DNA of 15,271 nucleotides. Origin: JBMYQA01 sp049600855. Its GTDB lineage: Bacteria > Bacteroidota > Bacteroidia > Cytophagales > Flammeovirgaceae. A model generated the notes under the pieces. The model searched no databases. It had not been told where the DNA came from and was given only the letters and a program-made list of their open reading frames with translations. Where the stretch lies: the NCBI GenBank assembly GCA_049600855.1, contig JBMYQA010000131.1, forward strand, positions 1 to 15,271, written 5' to 3'. Positions 1-7,151 of this stretch are shown piece by piece; within the stretch, counting starts at the first letter, position 1, and each line of letters opens with the position of its first letter. The position numbers and the translations under genes were made by a program.

Positions 1-83
1 AAAAAAATCTCATGAATTAATACTTCAGCAGCCTCCATTTCTCCTTCTGTAATTTTATATTTCGTAATTGGTGTTTCTTTCAT
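1..83 (-). CDS. N-terminal fragment of an unrecognised protein
   Basis: An ATG on the minus strand at 83 opens a frame of 27 full codons with no stop before the window edge, beginning MKETPITKYKITEGEMEAAE. The short piece is hydrophilic and glutamate-rich, with no signal peptide or membrane segment. It is divergent from the gene at 211 and shares a 127-bp intergenic region containing a perfect palindrome. Too little is visible to name a family. It is called as a gene because of its sensible composition, its open frame and the promoter-like spacer in front of it. Confidence 0.45.
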   Translation of the reverse strand, partial: MKETPITKYKITEGEMEAAEVLIHEIF

Positions 84-152
84 TAAGTTTAGGAGTGATC
101 TGTAAAAAATCTAAATCACTTCAGAAAGCAATCGGCTATTTTAAACAAATCA

Positions 153-174
153 TAGATATTTGTAGAAATATCTA
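153..174. promoter_or_regulatory. Perfect 9-bp inverted repeat, candidate operator
   Basis: TAGATATTT is followed by a 4-base spacer (GTAG) and then AAATATCTA, giving a perfect 22-base palindrome midway between two divergent starts (83 on minus, 211 on plus). There is no T-tract of terminator type and the arms are AT-only apart from one G/C pair. The position suits a site for a dimeric regulator acting on one or both genes. No regulator is identified. Confidence 0.45.
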
Positions 175-210
175 AACTTCCAGTAGTCATAACTTTTGAT
201 TAGCTAGCTT

Positions 211-765
211 ATGTCCATTCTGCTTCTATTATTATTAGGGACTTCATTAATCGGCCTTGCGGGTGGGTTAATTTGGCATTATAATAAAAGCTATCAACAA
301 ATTGCCAAAAAAATTTCGGATAAAGAGATCATTCAAATTGCCCGCGATAGTGGGGGAAGAATTACCGCCGCTGATTTGGTTGAAAACTCTAGCCTGACCA
401 TTGGAGAAGCTAATTTAAAAATTCAACAGCTGTTAAATAATGGCATTTTACGCTATAAACTCACCAATTCTTTTAAAGTAGTATATGAATTAGATAGCAA
501 TATCCAGCACACTGATGCCCTACCAAAACGCGCTTTAAAGAAGCGGAATGCAGAGTTTTCTAGTGATGGAGACATCATTGCATTCGCGGTAAAAGCTAAA
601 GGCAAATTATCTGCTGCCGCTTTATGCATGAAATCAGGAATGTCCATTGAAGATGCCCAGCAACGCCTCAAATTTCTTCAAGAGAAAGGAGTTTTTGACA
701 TCGAAGTAAGTGAAAATGGCACCATTCACTATACTTTAAATGATTTGAATTTGTTAGAGGAATAA
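211..765 (+). CDS. Membrane-anchored protein with two tandem winged-helix-like repeats
   Basis: The 184-residue protein begins with a hydrophobic segment (about residues 3-22) that looks like an uncleaved anchor. Two similar blocks follow, about 37-95 and 119-178. Both have the pattern D-x-[DE]-I-I-x-x-A, then G-[RK]-[IL]-[ST]-A-A, then [LM]-[ST]-I-x-[ED]-A, then a leucine-rich helix ending in N/K-G-[IV] and a short beta hairpin (V-x-Y-x-L). This looks like an internal duplication of a winged-helix DNA-binding-like fold. A basic linker (PKRALKKR) joins the blocks. With the N-terminus in the membrane, the repeats are probably cytoplasmic. They may bind DNA or another protein. I do not recognise the family and assign no function. 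The start is the first ATG after the divergent promoter region. Confidence 0.8.
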   Translation: MSILLLLLLGTSLIGLAGGLIWHYNKSYQQIAKKISDKEIIQIARDSGGRITAADLVENSSLTIGEANLKIQQLLNNGILRYKLTNSFKVVYELDSNIQHTDALPKRALKKRNAEFSSDGDIIAFAVKAKGKLSAAALCMKSGMSIEDAQQRLKFLQEKGVFDIEVSENGTIHYTLNDLNLLEE

Positions 766-822
766 AGCAGCTTAGTCAACATTGATAGTTGTCACCATCG
801 AAAGCGCCCCCTTATTTGGCTC

Positions 823-1260
823 TTAACCTTCAAAGTTTACCGTACGATGCGCACCATCGCAATAAGGCTTATTTGCAGAAGCACCACAACGGCAAAATGC
901 CGTCACTTTCAGCTTCGACTCTTCGGAGCCATCTGGTAATTTAATTGCTAACTCACCATAAACAAGTAGCGGTCCATTAGGTGAACATTCTATTTTTGTC
1001 TTTGCCTCAGCTTGCACAGCTTCAAATTGAAGTTCTTCCTTTTTCTTAATGTAGCTCAACGCTCCTGAAGGACATTGATCAATTTGTTCCATGATTCGTT
1101 CTGAACTTGCCCCGTCCATCTTGACCCACGGTCGTTCTTTGGGATTAAACACACTAATGAGCCCTTTCCAGCATTTTGTAGAATGTGTGCAAATACCAGG
1201 CTGCCAAACTACGGTAATGTCATCATTTGAATAGGTTTTCTTAATATTTTTCTTGTCCAT
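823..1260 (-). CDS. Iron-sulfur protein: divergent 4Fe-4S domain plus CDGSH domain
   Basis: The first half resembles the YjdI-type divergent ferredoxin domain (Fer4_19): C24 (GICTHSTKC), C30 and C63 (QCPSGAL), counted from the start used here. The C-terminus carries a CDGSH 2Fe-2S motif with three cysteines and one histidine: C123-x-C125, then P-Y-C134-D-G-A-H138. Proteins of this type are small cytoplasmic redox or cluster-handling proteins of unclear specific role. A longer frame opens at 1326, but its extra 22 residues (starting MQHSTNFC) look unlike the family. The ATG at 1260 places MDKKN directly before the ferredoxin-like region, so I prefer it. The gene stands alone, convergent with the gene at 211 and divergent from the one at 1507. 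Confidence 0.88.
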   Translation of the reverse strand: MDKKNIKKTYSNDDITVVWQPGICTHSTKCWKGLISVFNPKERPWVKMDGASSERIMEQIDQCPSGALSYIKKKEELQFEAVQAEAKTKIECSPNGPLLVYGELAIKLPDGSEESKLKVTAFCRCGASANKPYCDGAHRTVNFEG

Positions 1261-1506
1261 GGTAGTAGCGTTGAAGGTAAGCTTATTTTCTTTCAGTAAA
1301 CTACAGAAATTAGTAGAATGTTGCAAGGAACTTGGCCCCTCCCCTTTTCTTTTGGTAGGGTTTCAAATGATATGTTAATGCTACATTAATCCCGATAAAT
1401 ATTATTTTATTGACATTTTTGTCATTATATTTAACAATCATTTCAAACTTTCCCTACTTTTCACTCAAGTCTATTCCGAAAAATAGGCCACTAAACTACT
1501 CATACG

Positions 1507-1962
1507 ATGAAGCAGCCATACGCTATTCTATTGGTCATGTGCTTACTCATTGGAAGTTTTTCCGTAAATACACAAATCAAAAAGGGAGCTTGGACGATCG
1601 AGGCAAATGCCTTGCCATTAGAAAAACCGATTGATTATTCATGGACAAATCAATCGGTAAAAACATCAGATCGTCAGCCTATTCATCGTGTAGGTACTAC
1701 CGCCTACTACGCTGCCAGATTAACACAACTAGACAAAATTAATCGCTGCCAAAACTTCCAAGAACTGTATGCTTCATGTGACCCATCAGATGGAGTTGAT
1801 ATGAGCTTGCCTTTTCGCTCAGAAAAAAAACGGATTATGAAAAAGATTGAGCGAGAAATCACCTTAAATGCGCCATTGAGTATCAAAAAACAATTATTTC
1901 GACAAAAGATGCAGCAGGCCAAACAATCGTTTAGACAAGCTTCCAAATCGTTAAAGTGGTAA
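1507..1962 (+). CDS. Small exported protein of unknown function
   Basis: This 151-residue protein has a short basic start (MKQ) and a hydrophobic core at about residues 5-20, typical of a signal peptide. Cleavage is likely near residues 20-34. The mature part has two cysteines (in NRCQNF and ASCDPSD), which could form a disulfide in the periplasm. The C-terminal third is strongly basic and probably helical (many K, Q and R, ending QASKSLKW). I recognise no domain. The gene is monocistronic and ends at the strong bidirectional terminator at 1996-2039. A second frame overlapping its 5' end from 1410 has no protein-like features and was discarded. Confidence 0.68.
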   Translation: MKQPYAILLVMCLLIGSFSVNTQIKKGAWTIEANALPLEKPIDYSWTNQSVKTSDRQPIHRVGTTAYYAARLTQLDKINRCQNFQELYASCDPSDGVDMSLPFRSEKKRIMKKIEREITLNAPLSIKKQLFRQKMQQAKQSFRQASKSLKW

Positions 1963-1995
1963 CTGATTCATCAAGCCGATAATAATTTGTATAAA

Positions 1996-2039
1996 AAAAG
2001 AGATGATCTGTCAATATTAGCTTACAGATCATCTCTTTT
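1996..2039. terminator. Bidirectional rho-independent terminator
   Basis: A perfect 16-bp stem (AAAAGAGATGATCTGT / ACAGATCATCTCTTTT) encloses a 12-base loop. There is a run of T on the right for plus-strand transcripts and a run of A on the left, which is T on the minus strand. It sits between the convergent genes at 1507-1962 (+) and 2060-2467 (-) and should stop transcription from both. Confidence 0.93.
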
Positions 2040-2059
2040 CTTTCTATTTATATGCTTTA

Positions 2060-2467
2060 TCACCCTCGATAACGTTGAATATCAATATCCCTTGTTCCAG
2101 TGTTGTCATCTAAGAAAGGTAAATAAACCCTCAATTCTCCCTGATCAAATATGGCTTCAATACGTTCTTGATTAATTTTCGGTGAGAGGGGATATTGATG
2201 TACAAAAGTAGGTTGTCCTCCCATATCTTCTTCCTCATCTGCTGCATCTGCCACAGAACTTTTATACATGGTAAATAACATGAGATTACCTTTAGTAACC
2301 CGCACATGATAGGCATTTTCATCCAAAGAGGGCGTGTTTAACTTTAGAAGTAATCCTTCACTTGTTCTACTTATTTCAAAATCTGATTGCGCTACCCCCC
2401 CACTAATTGCTGTGGTCACAGCAGCTTGCTGGGCGATTTTTTGCATTAATTCTTTATCAACTTTCAT
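2060..2467 (-). CDS. Hsp20/alpha-crystallin-like small heat shock protein
   Basis: Counted from ATG 2467 the protein has 135 residues. It shows the alpha-crystallin pattern: an early beta strand (SDFEISRTSEGLLLKLNTP), a central region (YHVRVTKGNLMLFT) and the family's late motif as IEAIFDQGELRVYLP, close to the usual A-x-x-x-n-G-x-L-x-[VI]-x-[LVI]-P. Small heat shock proteins hold unfolding proteins as oligomers without ATP. An acidic stretch (DAADEEEDMGGQ) interrupts the middle of the domain, and the N- and C-terminal arms are short, so this is a divergent member. Upstream in-frame ATGs at 2509 and 2554 would add 14 or 29 residues. The residues added by the 2554 start are polar, basic and unlike the domain, so I prefer 2467. 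Transcription ends at the hairpin at 1996-2039. Confidence 0.72.
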   Translation of the reverse strand: MKVDKELMQKIAQQAAVTTAISGGVAQSDFEISRTSEGLLLKLNTPSLDENAYHVRVTKGNLMLFTMYKSSVADAADEEEDMGGQPTFVHQYPLSPKINQERIEAIFDQGELRVYLPFLDDNTGTRDIDIQRYRG

Positions 2468-2603
2468 GGCGGTCGTGTTTTTGTTCTTAGTGATATTATC
2501 CTTTCTCATTGATCTGATAACACTAGGTTTTATCGTATTGTTTCCTAAGTCCATTAGTTTAAAATCAAAGGATGTACCAATTGCAATTTCAAGCTAAACC
2601 AAG

Positions 2604-2629
2604 AAAAAACCAGCCATAATGACTGGTTT
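2604..2629 (-). terminator. Rho-independent terminator of the BatA-domain gene
   Basis: On the minus strand AAACCAG, a 9-base loop and CTGGTTT are followed at once by further T residues (the A run at 2604-2609 on plus). It lies about 50 bp beyond the stop of the gene ending at 2681 and is oriented to end its transcript. Confidence 0.8.
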
Positions 2630-2680
2630 AGATAAAATATTGCAAAAACCACAATGCCAAAACGTCCGATATATCCGCAT

Positions 2681-4723
2681 TTATGTCTTCCAAAATCGAA
2701 TGAGTAAAATCTCAGCCAATAAGAATAATAAGGCTAGTGCCACTGCATATCTCCACAATGGTTTCGATACATTTTGATTTTGGAACGTCTGAGCAAAACG
2801 ATCGGGATCTAAGGCATCAAAAACTTGTACATTTTTATACGCTTTAAAATGTTCTTTTAACTCTTCTAAAGTGTAGTAGTCTAAACTCGATTCCCCTGGA
2901 CCATAATTAAACGCTACTTGCCCCACTAATACATCTGATTGTGAATTTCGAATATCATAGGTATTTGCGTCCATATTGGTTTTCGGAATATTCATCTTGA
3001 GCTCATTATCTACCACACGTTGGGAAGGAATAAATTCTACCTCTTCATTTTTTAATTTAAAGATATCTCCTTTATTCACCCCTTCTAGCGCTACAGTAGC
3101 CAAATCTTCATTAAAATCATAAGCCAAACGCTCAGATTCTGCTTTACTAGAAAGGGCTATTTTATACATAATCGGAACAAAAATGGCGTGCTTAGGGAAG
3201 TTCGTGAAGGGTAATTTTAGCGGGGTTGCAAAAATATAGACATTGCTTCTTCCATTGTTAATTGCTGATAAAAACGGTTGACCCGATTTGAATTTGAGCA
3301 AACTCTGTCCTACGGCACTCCAACTGACTACGGGTACTGCGTCAGGCATGCTCATATTCACTTGAACTTTCTCAAACACGCCTTCAAAAAATGGATTTCT
3401 AGCATCAGGAACTGCAATTCCATCAGGTGTACCATCTAAGGTAAACTTCTTAGACTGCATGTTTAATTGTAAACCAGCCATGTACGAGCTTAAATCAGCC
3501 TGTTCATTAGGAAAAACCACGACACTTGCCTGATTAGCAATGGCTTTTTGCAAAGCCACCTGCAAGGCATTATCGACTTCTTTTAAATTACTCAATACCA
3601 CCAAATCGGCATTACTCACTGCCGTGTAGTCCAACGCATTGATGCTAAAGTCCTGAACTTCAAAAAAAGTTTCATTGGAAAACACTTCACGAATAAACGG
3701 ATTATCATTCTCCGTTACACTAACGATATTGATTTTAGGCGCTACTTTTAATACAAAGAAGTAATCATTGTCGAAGGTAACTGGAAAATCTTCAATGCTA
3801 ATTCTTCCTGACTTTTGCCCAGCTTCTGAAACAGCAAAGTTGAGTTTTACAGTTTGGCTGCCACTTTCGGGCACATTCACGGTTGTGCTCGAAACCTGAT
3901 TATCGCCTAAATACAACTTCAACGCTTTATTCTCTACTGCCTCTTCCCCATTATTATTAATCTTAATATTGATAATGCTGTTCTCTTGCACCTTCACAAA
4001 AGGCGTTTCTAACCACACCGAATCAACGTAAAGATTGGTATTCGCATTGGGAATTAATGGCAGCAAATAATGATTTTGATTTGAATCAAGTTCCAACAAA
4101 TCTAAGTTGGGAAGATTATTCTTTTGAAAATCAGTGATCCAAAACACATGATTACCTTTACCTGAAGTATTGGCCTGTATCGCATCTAATTGTCGGATGT
4201 ATACATCATTTAACTGCCTACCAATATTACAAAAATCAAGCAGAGATAACTTCTCAGATAAGCGGTCTTTATCCGAAAAATAGCTCATATTACTTTCAAA
4301 AGTGTTGTCTAACAGCTGATAAACCACACTTTTGGGAAACGCTTGACTGATTTGATCTGCATAATTGATTCCTAAATCGTACAATCGCTTTCCATCCTGC
4401 TCATTTTGCATGCTGTATGAATTATCGAGGTAAATACTTACATATTTACCTGAGGCGAGTGATTCCCCATCACTCACATTGTCATTAGGCAAATAGGGCC
4501 GTGCAAAAGCCAATACGAGAAACAAGAGAAATAACAAACGCGCTAGTAATACGAGTAGGTTCTTAAGTTTATTTCTTGAATTGGTCACTTCTTTCACCGT
4601 TTTCAAGAAAGCCACATTAGTAAAATATACCCGCTTTGCGCGTTGGAAATTAAAAAAGTGTATGATAATTGGAATGGCCAATAAGCCTAATCCATATAAA
4701 TAAAGAGGGAACAAAAAGTTCAT
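2681..4723 (-). CDS. BatA-domain and von Willebrand-like membrane protein
   Basis: The 680-residue protein opens with the N-terminal BatA (aerotolerance regulator) domain: a hydrophobic segment at about 5-23 with IPIIIHFFNFQRAKRV, then a second segment at about 54-75 ending LAFARPYLP. A von Willebrand type A-like domain follows, starting YVSIYLDNSYSM. The D100-x-S102-x-S104 pattern is a recognisable metal-ion (MIDAS) start. The middle (about 230-600) is a long, probably periplasmic beta-rich region, and a last membrane helix (about 657-676) precedes a short basic tail. In Bacteroidota such proteins occur both in bat operons and, as here, alone. Their exact role is not known; protein-protein interaction at the inner membrane is the usual inference. 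It has its own terminator at 2604-2629. Confidence 0.88.
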   Translation of the reverse strand: MNFLFPLYLYGLGLLAIPIIIHFFNFQRAKRVYFTNVAFLKTVKEVTNSRNKLKNLLVLLARLLFLLFLVLAFARPYLPNDNVSDGESLASGKYVSIYLDNSYSMQNEQDGKRLYDLGINYADQISQAFPKSVVYQLLDNTFESNMSYFSDKDRLSEKLSLLDFCNIGRQLNDVYIRQLDAIQANTSGKGNHVFWITDFQKNNLPNLDLLELDSNQNHYLLPLIPNANTNLYVDSVWLETPFVKVQENSIINIKINNNGEEAVENKALKLYLGDNQVSSTTVNVPESGSQTVKLNFAVSEAGQKSGRISIEDFPVTFDNDYFFVLKVAPKINIVSVTENDNPFIREVFSNETFFEVQDFSINALDYTAVSNADLVVLSNLKEVDNALQVALQKAIANQASVVVFPNEQADLSSYMAGLQLNMQSKKFTLDGTPDGIAVPDARNPFFEGVFEKVQVNMSMPDAVPVVSWSAVGQSLLKFKSGQPFLSAINNGRSNVYIFATPLKLPFTNFPKHAIFVPIMYKIALSSKAESERLAYDFNEDLATVALEGVNKGDIFKLKNEEVEFIPSQRVVDNELKMNIPKTNMDANTYDIRNSQSDVLVGQVAFNYGPGESSLDYYTLEELKEHFKAYKNVQVFDALDPDRFAQTFQNQNVSKPLWRYAVALALLFLLAEILLIRFWKT

Positions 4724-4901
4724 GCCTTTTTCTGGTTTATCGTTTTAGTATTTGTAACACTACCTTAAAAGAAGTGAGGTTACTCAAGAGAAAAAAGCAA
4801 TATACAATTTAAAGTAAAAAAGACTTGTTAAGATTATGTTGAAAGGCAAAATCTTTTTGTCGGTATGCTTAGGGAAGGGAAAAATAAGAATAAACAAGAA
4901 A

Positions 4902-4926
4902 AGCCCGAATCGGCATGACTCAGGCT
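4902..4926 (-). terminator. Terminator of the rplU-rpmA operon
   Basis: Read on the minus strand, AGCCTGAGTC and GATTCGGGCT form a 10-bp stem (with two G-T pairs) around a 5-base loop, followed by TTTTCTTG. It lies 28 bp past the rpmA stop codon. Confidence 0.88.
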
Positions 4927-4953
4927 CAAGCATTTCTTTTTACTGTACCTTGC

Positions 4954-5220
4954 TTAGTTGACTTCTTCAGCAGGAATTACTGAAACGTAAGAACGTTTTT
5001 TGTAACCTTTCTTGAATTGTACAGTTCCGTCAACTAACGCAAATAAAGTATGGTCTTTACCAATACCTACATTTGCACCAGGGTGATGCTTAGTACCACG
5101 CTGTCTTACGATAATGTTTCCAGCGATTGCCTCTTGACCACCGTAAATCTTCACGCCTAGTCGTTTACTTTCCGACTCTCTACCGTTCTTAGAACTACCA
5201 GCTCCTTTCTTATGTGCCAT
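4954..5220 (-). CDS. rpmA: 50S ribosomal protein L27
   Basis: The 88-residue protein starts MAHKKGAGSSKNGRESESKR and has the conserved core KIYGGQEAIAGNIIVRQRGTK, HPGANVGIGKDHTLFA and a final V-x-F-K-K-G, all typical of bacterial L27. L27 lies near the peptidyl-transferase centre of the large subunit, and its flexible N-terminus reaches toward the tRNA ends. The protein begins directly with MAHKKG, so there is no cleavable N-terminal extension of the kind seen in Firmicutes. The gene follows rplU by 33 bp, the usual order, and shares its promoter and the terminator at 4902-4926. Confidence 0.98.
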   Translation of the reverse strand: MAHKKGAGSSKNGRESESKRLGVKIYGGQEAIAGNIIVRQRGTKHHPGANVGIGKDHTLFALVDGTVQFKKGYKKRSYVSVIPAEEVN

Positions 5221-5253
5221 GATGTTCGGAGATTAATATTGAATATCTTTAAC

Positions 5254-5565
5254 TTACTTTACAATGTCTTTAATCAAAACCTTGGTGTAGTTCTGACGAT
5301 GACCTTGAGACTTCTTGTATCCTTTTCTTCTTTTCTTCTTGAATACAAGAACCTTGTCACCTTTCACATGATCCAAGATTTCACCAGTAACTTTCGCACC
5401 CGATACATTTGGAGTGCCAACTTCGACATCGCTGTTGTCGTCTACTAACAACACATTGTCGAATTCCACCTCTTCGCCTGCCTCAGCCTGAAGTTTCTGA
5501 GTGTAGATGTATTTATCTTTCTCTACTTTATACTGATGACCTGCTATTTCTACTATTGCGTACAT
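5254..5565 (-). CDS. rplU: 50S ribosomal protein L21
   Basis: The 103-residue protein starts MYAIVEIAGHQYKVEKDKYI, the standard L21 opening, and contains FKKKRRKGYKKSQGHRQNYTKV, the basic 23S rRNA-binding tail signature. Length is normal for the family. It is the first gene of the rplU-rpmA pair, transcribed from a consensus promoter about 36 bp upstream. Open frames on the opposite strand over this gene are composition shadows. Confidence 0.98.
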   Translation of the reverse strand: MYAIVEIAGHQYKVEKDKYIYTQKLQAEAGEEVEFDNVLLVDDNSDVEVGTPNVSGAKVTGEILDHVKGDKVLVFKKKRRKGYKKSQGHRQNYTKVLIKDIVK

Positions 5566-5600
5566 TTCCTCTCAAAGGTTTATTTTTTCTGAAACGGATG

Positions 5601-5631
5601 CAAAGTTACAAGTATTCCCAATTAAAAACAA
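5601..5631 (-). promoter_or_regulatory. Bacteroidota-type promoter of rplU-rpmA
   Basis: On the minus strand TTG (5629-5631) is followed by 20 bp and TAACTTTG (5601-5608), an exact match to the primary sigma consensus of this phylum (TTG, 17-23 bp, TAnnTTTG). Transcription would begin near 5594, leaving a leader of about 30 bases before the L21 start codon. Confidence 0.8.
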
Positions 5632-5827
5632 GGTTAAAATCGCTTCATTTGCAACTATTTCTTCAAAAAAGCAATTAAAATGTTAATTAACAAACTACAA
5701 ACCCCTAAAAACCAGTAAGTTAATAGATATCCGAAAGCGTTTTCGATAAATATTAACATCCATTCATCGTTTTTGTCATTTCCCTGATTTTCCTTTGCAA
5801 CGCATTCGATCAGCCTAGCAAGGTATT
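5632..5827. other. AT-rich intergenic region, nothing coding
   Basis: This stretch lies between the divergent rplU promoter and the gene at 5884. It contains no credible open frame. I see a short palindrome (GTTAATTAAC near 5682) and a small inverted repeat (CGAAA/TTTCG near 5732-5745), neither strong enough to call as a site. Confidence 0.5.
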
Positions 5828-5835
5828 TAATTTTG
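5828..5835 (+). promoter_or_regulatory. Candidate -7 element for the gene at 5884
   Basis: TAATTTTG matches TAnnTTTG exactly. The nearest upstream TTG (5795-5797) is 30 bp away, longer than the usual 17-23, so the -33 part is weak or absent. If real, transcription would start around 5840. This supports the ATG at 5884 over the in-frame TTG at 5833, which lies inside the element. Confidence 0.45.
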
Positions 5836-5883
5836 AATGCAAGGCAAAATATAATTGCCGATTTTTCACAAAAAAATGCGCTT

Positions 5884-7083
5884 ATGAGAAAGATTGTTTC
5901 ATTTTTGAAACCGTCCGGAAAAGCACTTTATAAACCACTTATACTTTTAATCGCCACAGCTATAGGCATTTTGTATGCCAACACAAATGTAGCTGATCAA
6001 TTAGACGGACTTTTCCTTACAGGTTTTTTAACTGGGCTTTATCAAGTCGTAATTGCGTTAACACTTGGAAACCTAGTTTTAAAATTTGCCCATAAACACC
6101 TTATTCTAAAATGGTTGGGCATTTTGTTCGCTCCAATACCCAATAAAAGTTTGGGACTCCTTGTATCTTGTTTAGCCGTATTTACCTGGCTCCTCATCAA
6201 AGTTGACATCGGTCATTTTAATGTATTTCACCTCACTTATATTGGATTATCCTTTATCAGTGGTTCGGCTCTTGGTGCATTTGTATACAATTTATATGGT
6301 TACAAAGCGCGTAATCTTCCCATTATCTACCAAATTGAAAATGATCGTTTAGATACTTTCATGGGAGTAATTATTGCCGCAGTATTTCTAGGAACTAGTT
6401 TTACCTATCTGCCTGAATCTTTTGTAGCTTTTGACGGAAATGGCGGTGTATTCTTTCCTTTATTTATCGCCATTGCTGGATTAATTATCACATTTATTGC
6501 AGCAGTTTTAATCGGTCAACGTCCTAAGAATAGGCGCTTTTGGGTAAGCATCAGCGTATTTTCTGCCATATTTATGATGATTATCGCTACCGAATTAGTC
6601 ATTACCTTATTACCTCGTCAATGGATGATTGACGGACAAGAATATACATCTTCCAAGCTTTTACTAAGCATTCAACTGGGATTAATCGCAGGATTACTAT
6701 CAGGATTTGCTGTAAAGTTCTATCAGGTAATTTCTGATTTATACATTCAATTTATCTTAGGACAAACGTTTAAAATAGTTTGGGTAAATGTAATCTTACG
6801 ATTCTTCATCAATGTCGTATTTCCTTTTATGCCTGTTATCTTAACAAGTGGTGCTTTACTCATTTCGTATGCTATGGCAGGTATGTATGGTACATCCATT
6901 GCCTTTCTAGGCTTATTATCGAATGTAGGTGTGCATCTGCTGATTGAAGAAAATCGACTCAATATTGAACAATCGAAGAAGCTTACTCCCATGCAAAAGC
7001 AAAAGGTTGCTTTACTTTCTCCTAATTTTAATCAAATTTTGATGCGAATGTTTGGGATGAAAATAAGTAAGAAGAAGATGTAG
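5884..7083 (+). CDS. Polytopic membrane protein, shortened membrane-pyrophosphatase-like homologue without catalytic motifs
   Basis: The 399-residue protein has about ten membrane segments. From residue 115 on it runs parallel to helices 5-11 of membrane-bound pyrophosphatases (HppA). GLSFISGSALGAF matches the helix before the first active-site loop. FMGVIIAAVFLG matches the end of helix 6. LGLIAGLLSGFAVKFYQ matches helix 9 (GI-SGILIGF-AEYYT). VFPFMPVI and YAMAGMYGTSIAFLGLLS match FAGLYGVAIAALGMLS of helix 11. The acidic loops that bind Mg2+ and pyrophosphate are missing: the GGG-YTKAAD-ADLVGK region is reduced to LYGYKARN (137-144), DNVGDNVGD to IENDRLD (151-157), and DSYGPIADNAGG to IEENRLNIEQ (354-363). 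Helices 12-16 are absent, so pyrophosphatase activity is not expected. The frame is intact. Homology is inferred from remembered family sequence. I chose ATG 5884 because the upstream TTG at 5833 falls in a promoter element. Confidence 0.7.
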   Translation: MRKIVSFLKPSGKALYKPLILLIATAIGILYANTNVADQLDGLFLTGFLTGLYQVVIALTLGNLVLKFAHKHLILKWLGILFAPIPNKSLGLLVSCLAVFTWLLIKVDIGHFNVFHLTYIGLSFISGSALGAFVYNLYGYKARNLPIIYQIENDRLDTFMGVIIAAVFLGTSFTYLPESFVAFDGNGGVFFPLFIAIAGLIITFIAAVLIGQRPKNRRFWVSISVFSAIFMMIIATELVITLLPRQWMIDGQEYTSSKLLLSIQLGLIAGLLSGFAVKFYQVISDLYIQFILGQTFKIVWVNVILRFFINVVFPFMPVILTSGALLISYAMAGMYGTSIAFLGLLSNVGVHLLIEENRLNIEQSKKLTPMQKQKVALLSPNFNQILMRMFGMKISKKKM

Positions 7084-7111
7084 ATTAACGAGATTATAGT
7101 CATACGATAAG

Positions 7112-7151
7112 AAAAGGCAATGGGTAGCTTCGGCTATGTGTTGCCTTTTTT
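7112..7151 (+). terminator. Terminator with UUCG loop
   Basis: AAAAGGCAA and TTGCCTTTT form the outer 9-bp stem. A partly wobble-paired middle and TAGC-TTCG-GCTA close it with a stable UUCG tetraloop, and a T-run follows. It lies about 30 bp after the stop at 7083. Confidence 0.92.

Noticed and set aside
1411..1424. TGACA-TTTT-TGTCA palindrome upstream of the exported protein gene
   Set aside because: Only 5-bp arms in AT-rich DNA, with no T-tract and no second copy nearby; too weak to call.
1410..1634. Open frame overlapping the start of the exported protein gene
   Set aside because: It runs through the probable promoter region and has no protein-like features; the frame from 1507 has a clear signal peptide.
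1987..2175. Open frame starting at the bidirectional terminator
   Set aside because: It includes the terminator stem and runs antisense to the Hsp20-like gene.
5212..5678. Two plus-strand open frames over rplU and its promoter
   Set aside because: They are antisense to a certain ribosomal protein gene and to its consensus promoter.
5884..7083. Possibility that the pyrophosphatase-like gene is a pseudogene or truncated by frameshift
   Set aside because: There is no internal stop. The sequence after the stop is a strong terminator within 30 bp and the next 300 bp show no coding remnant of helices 12-16.
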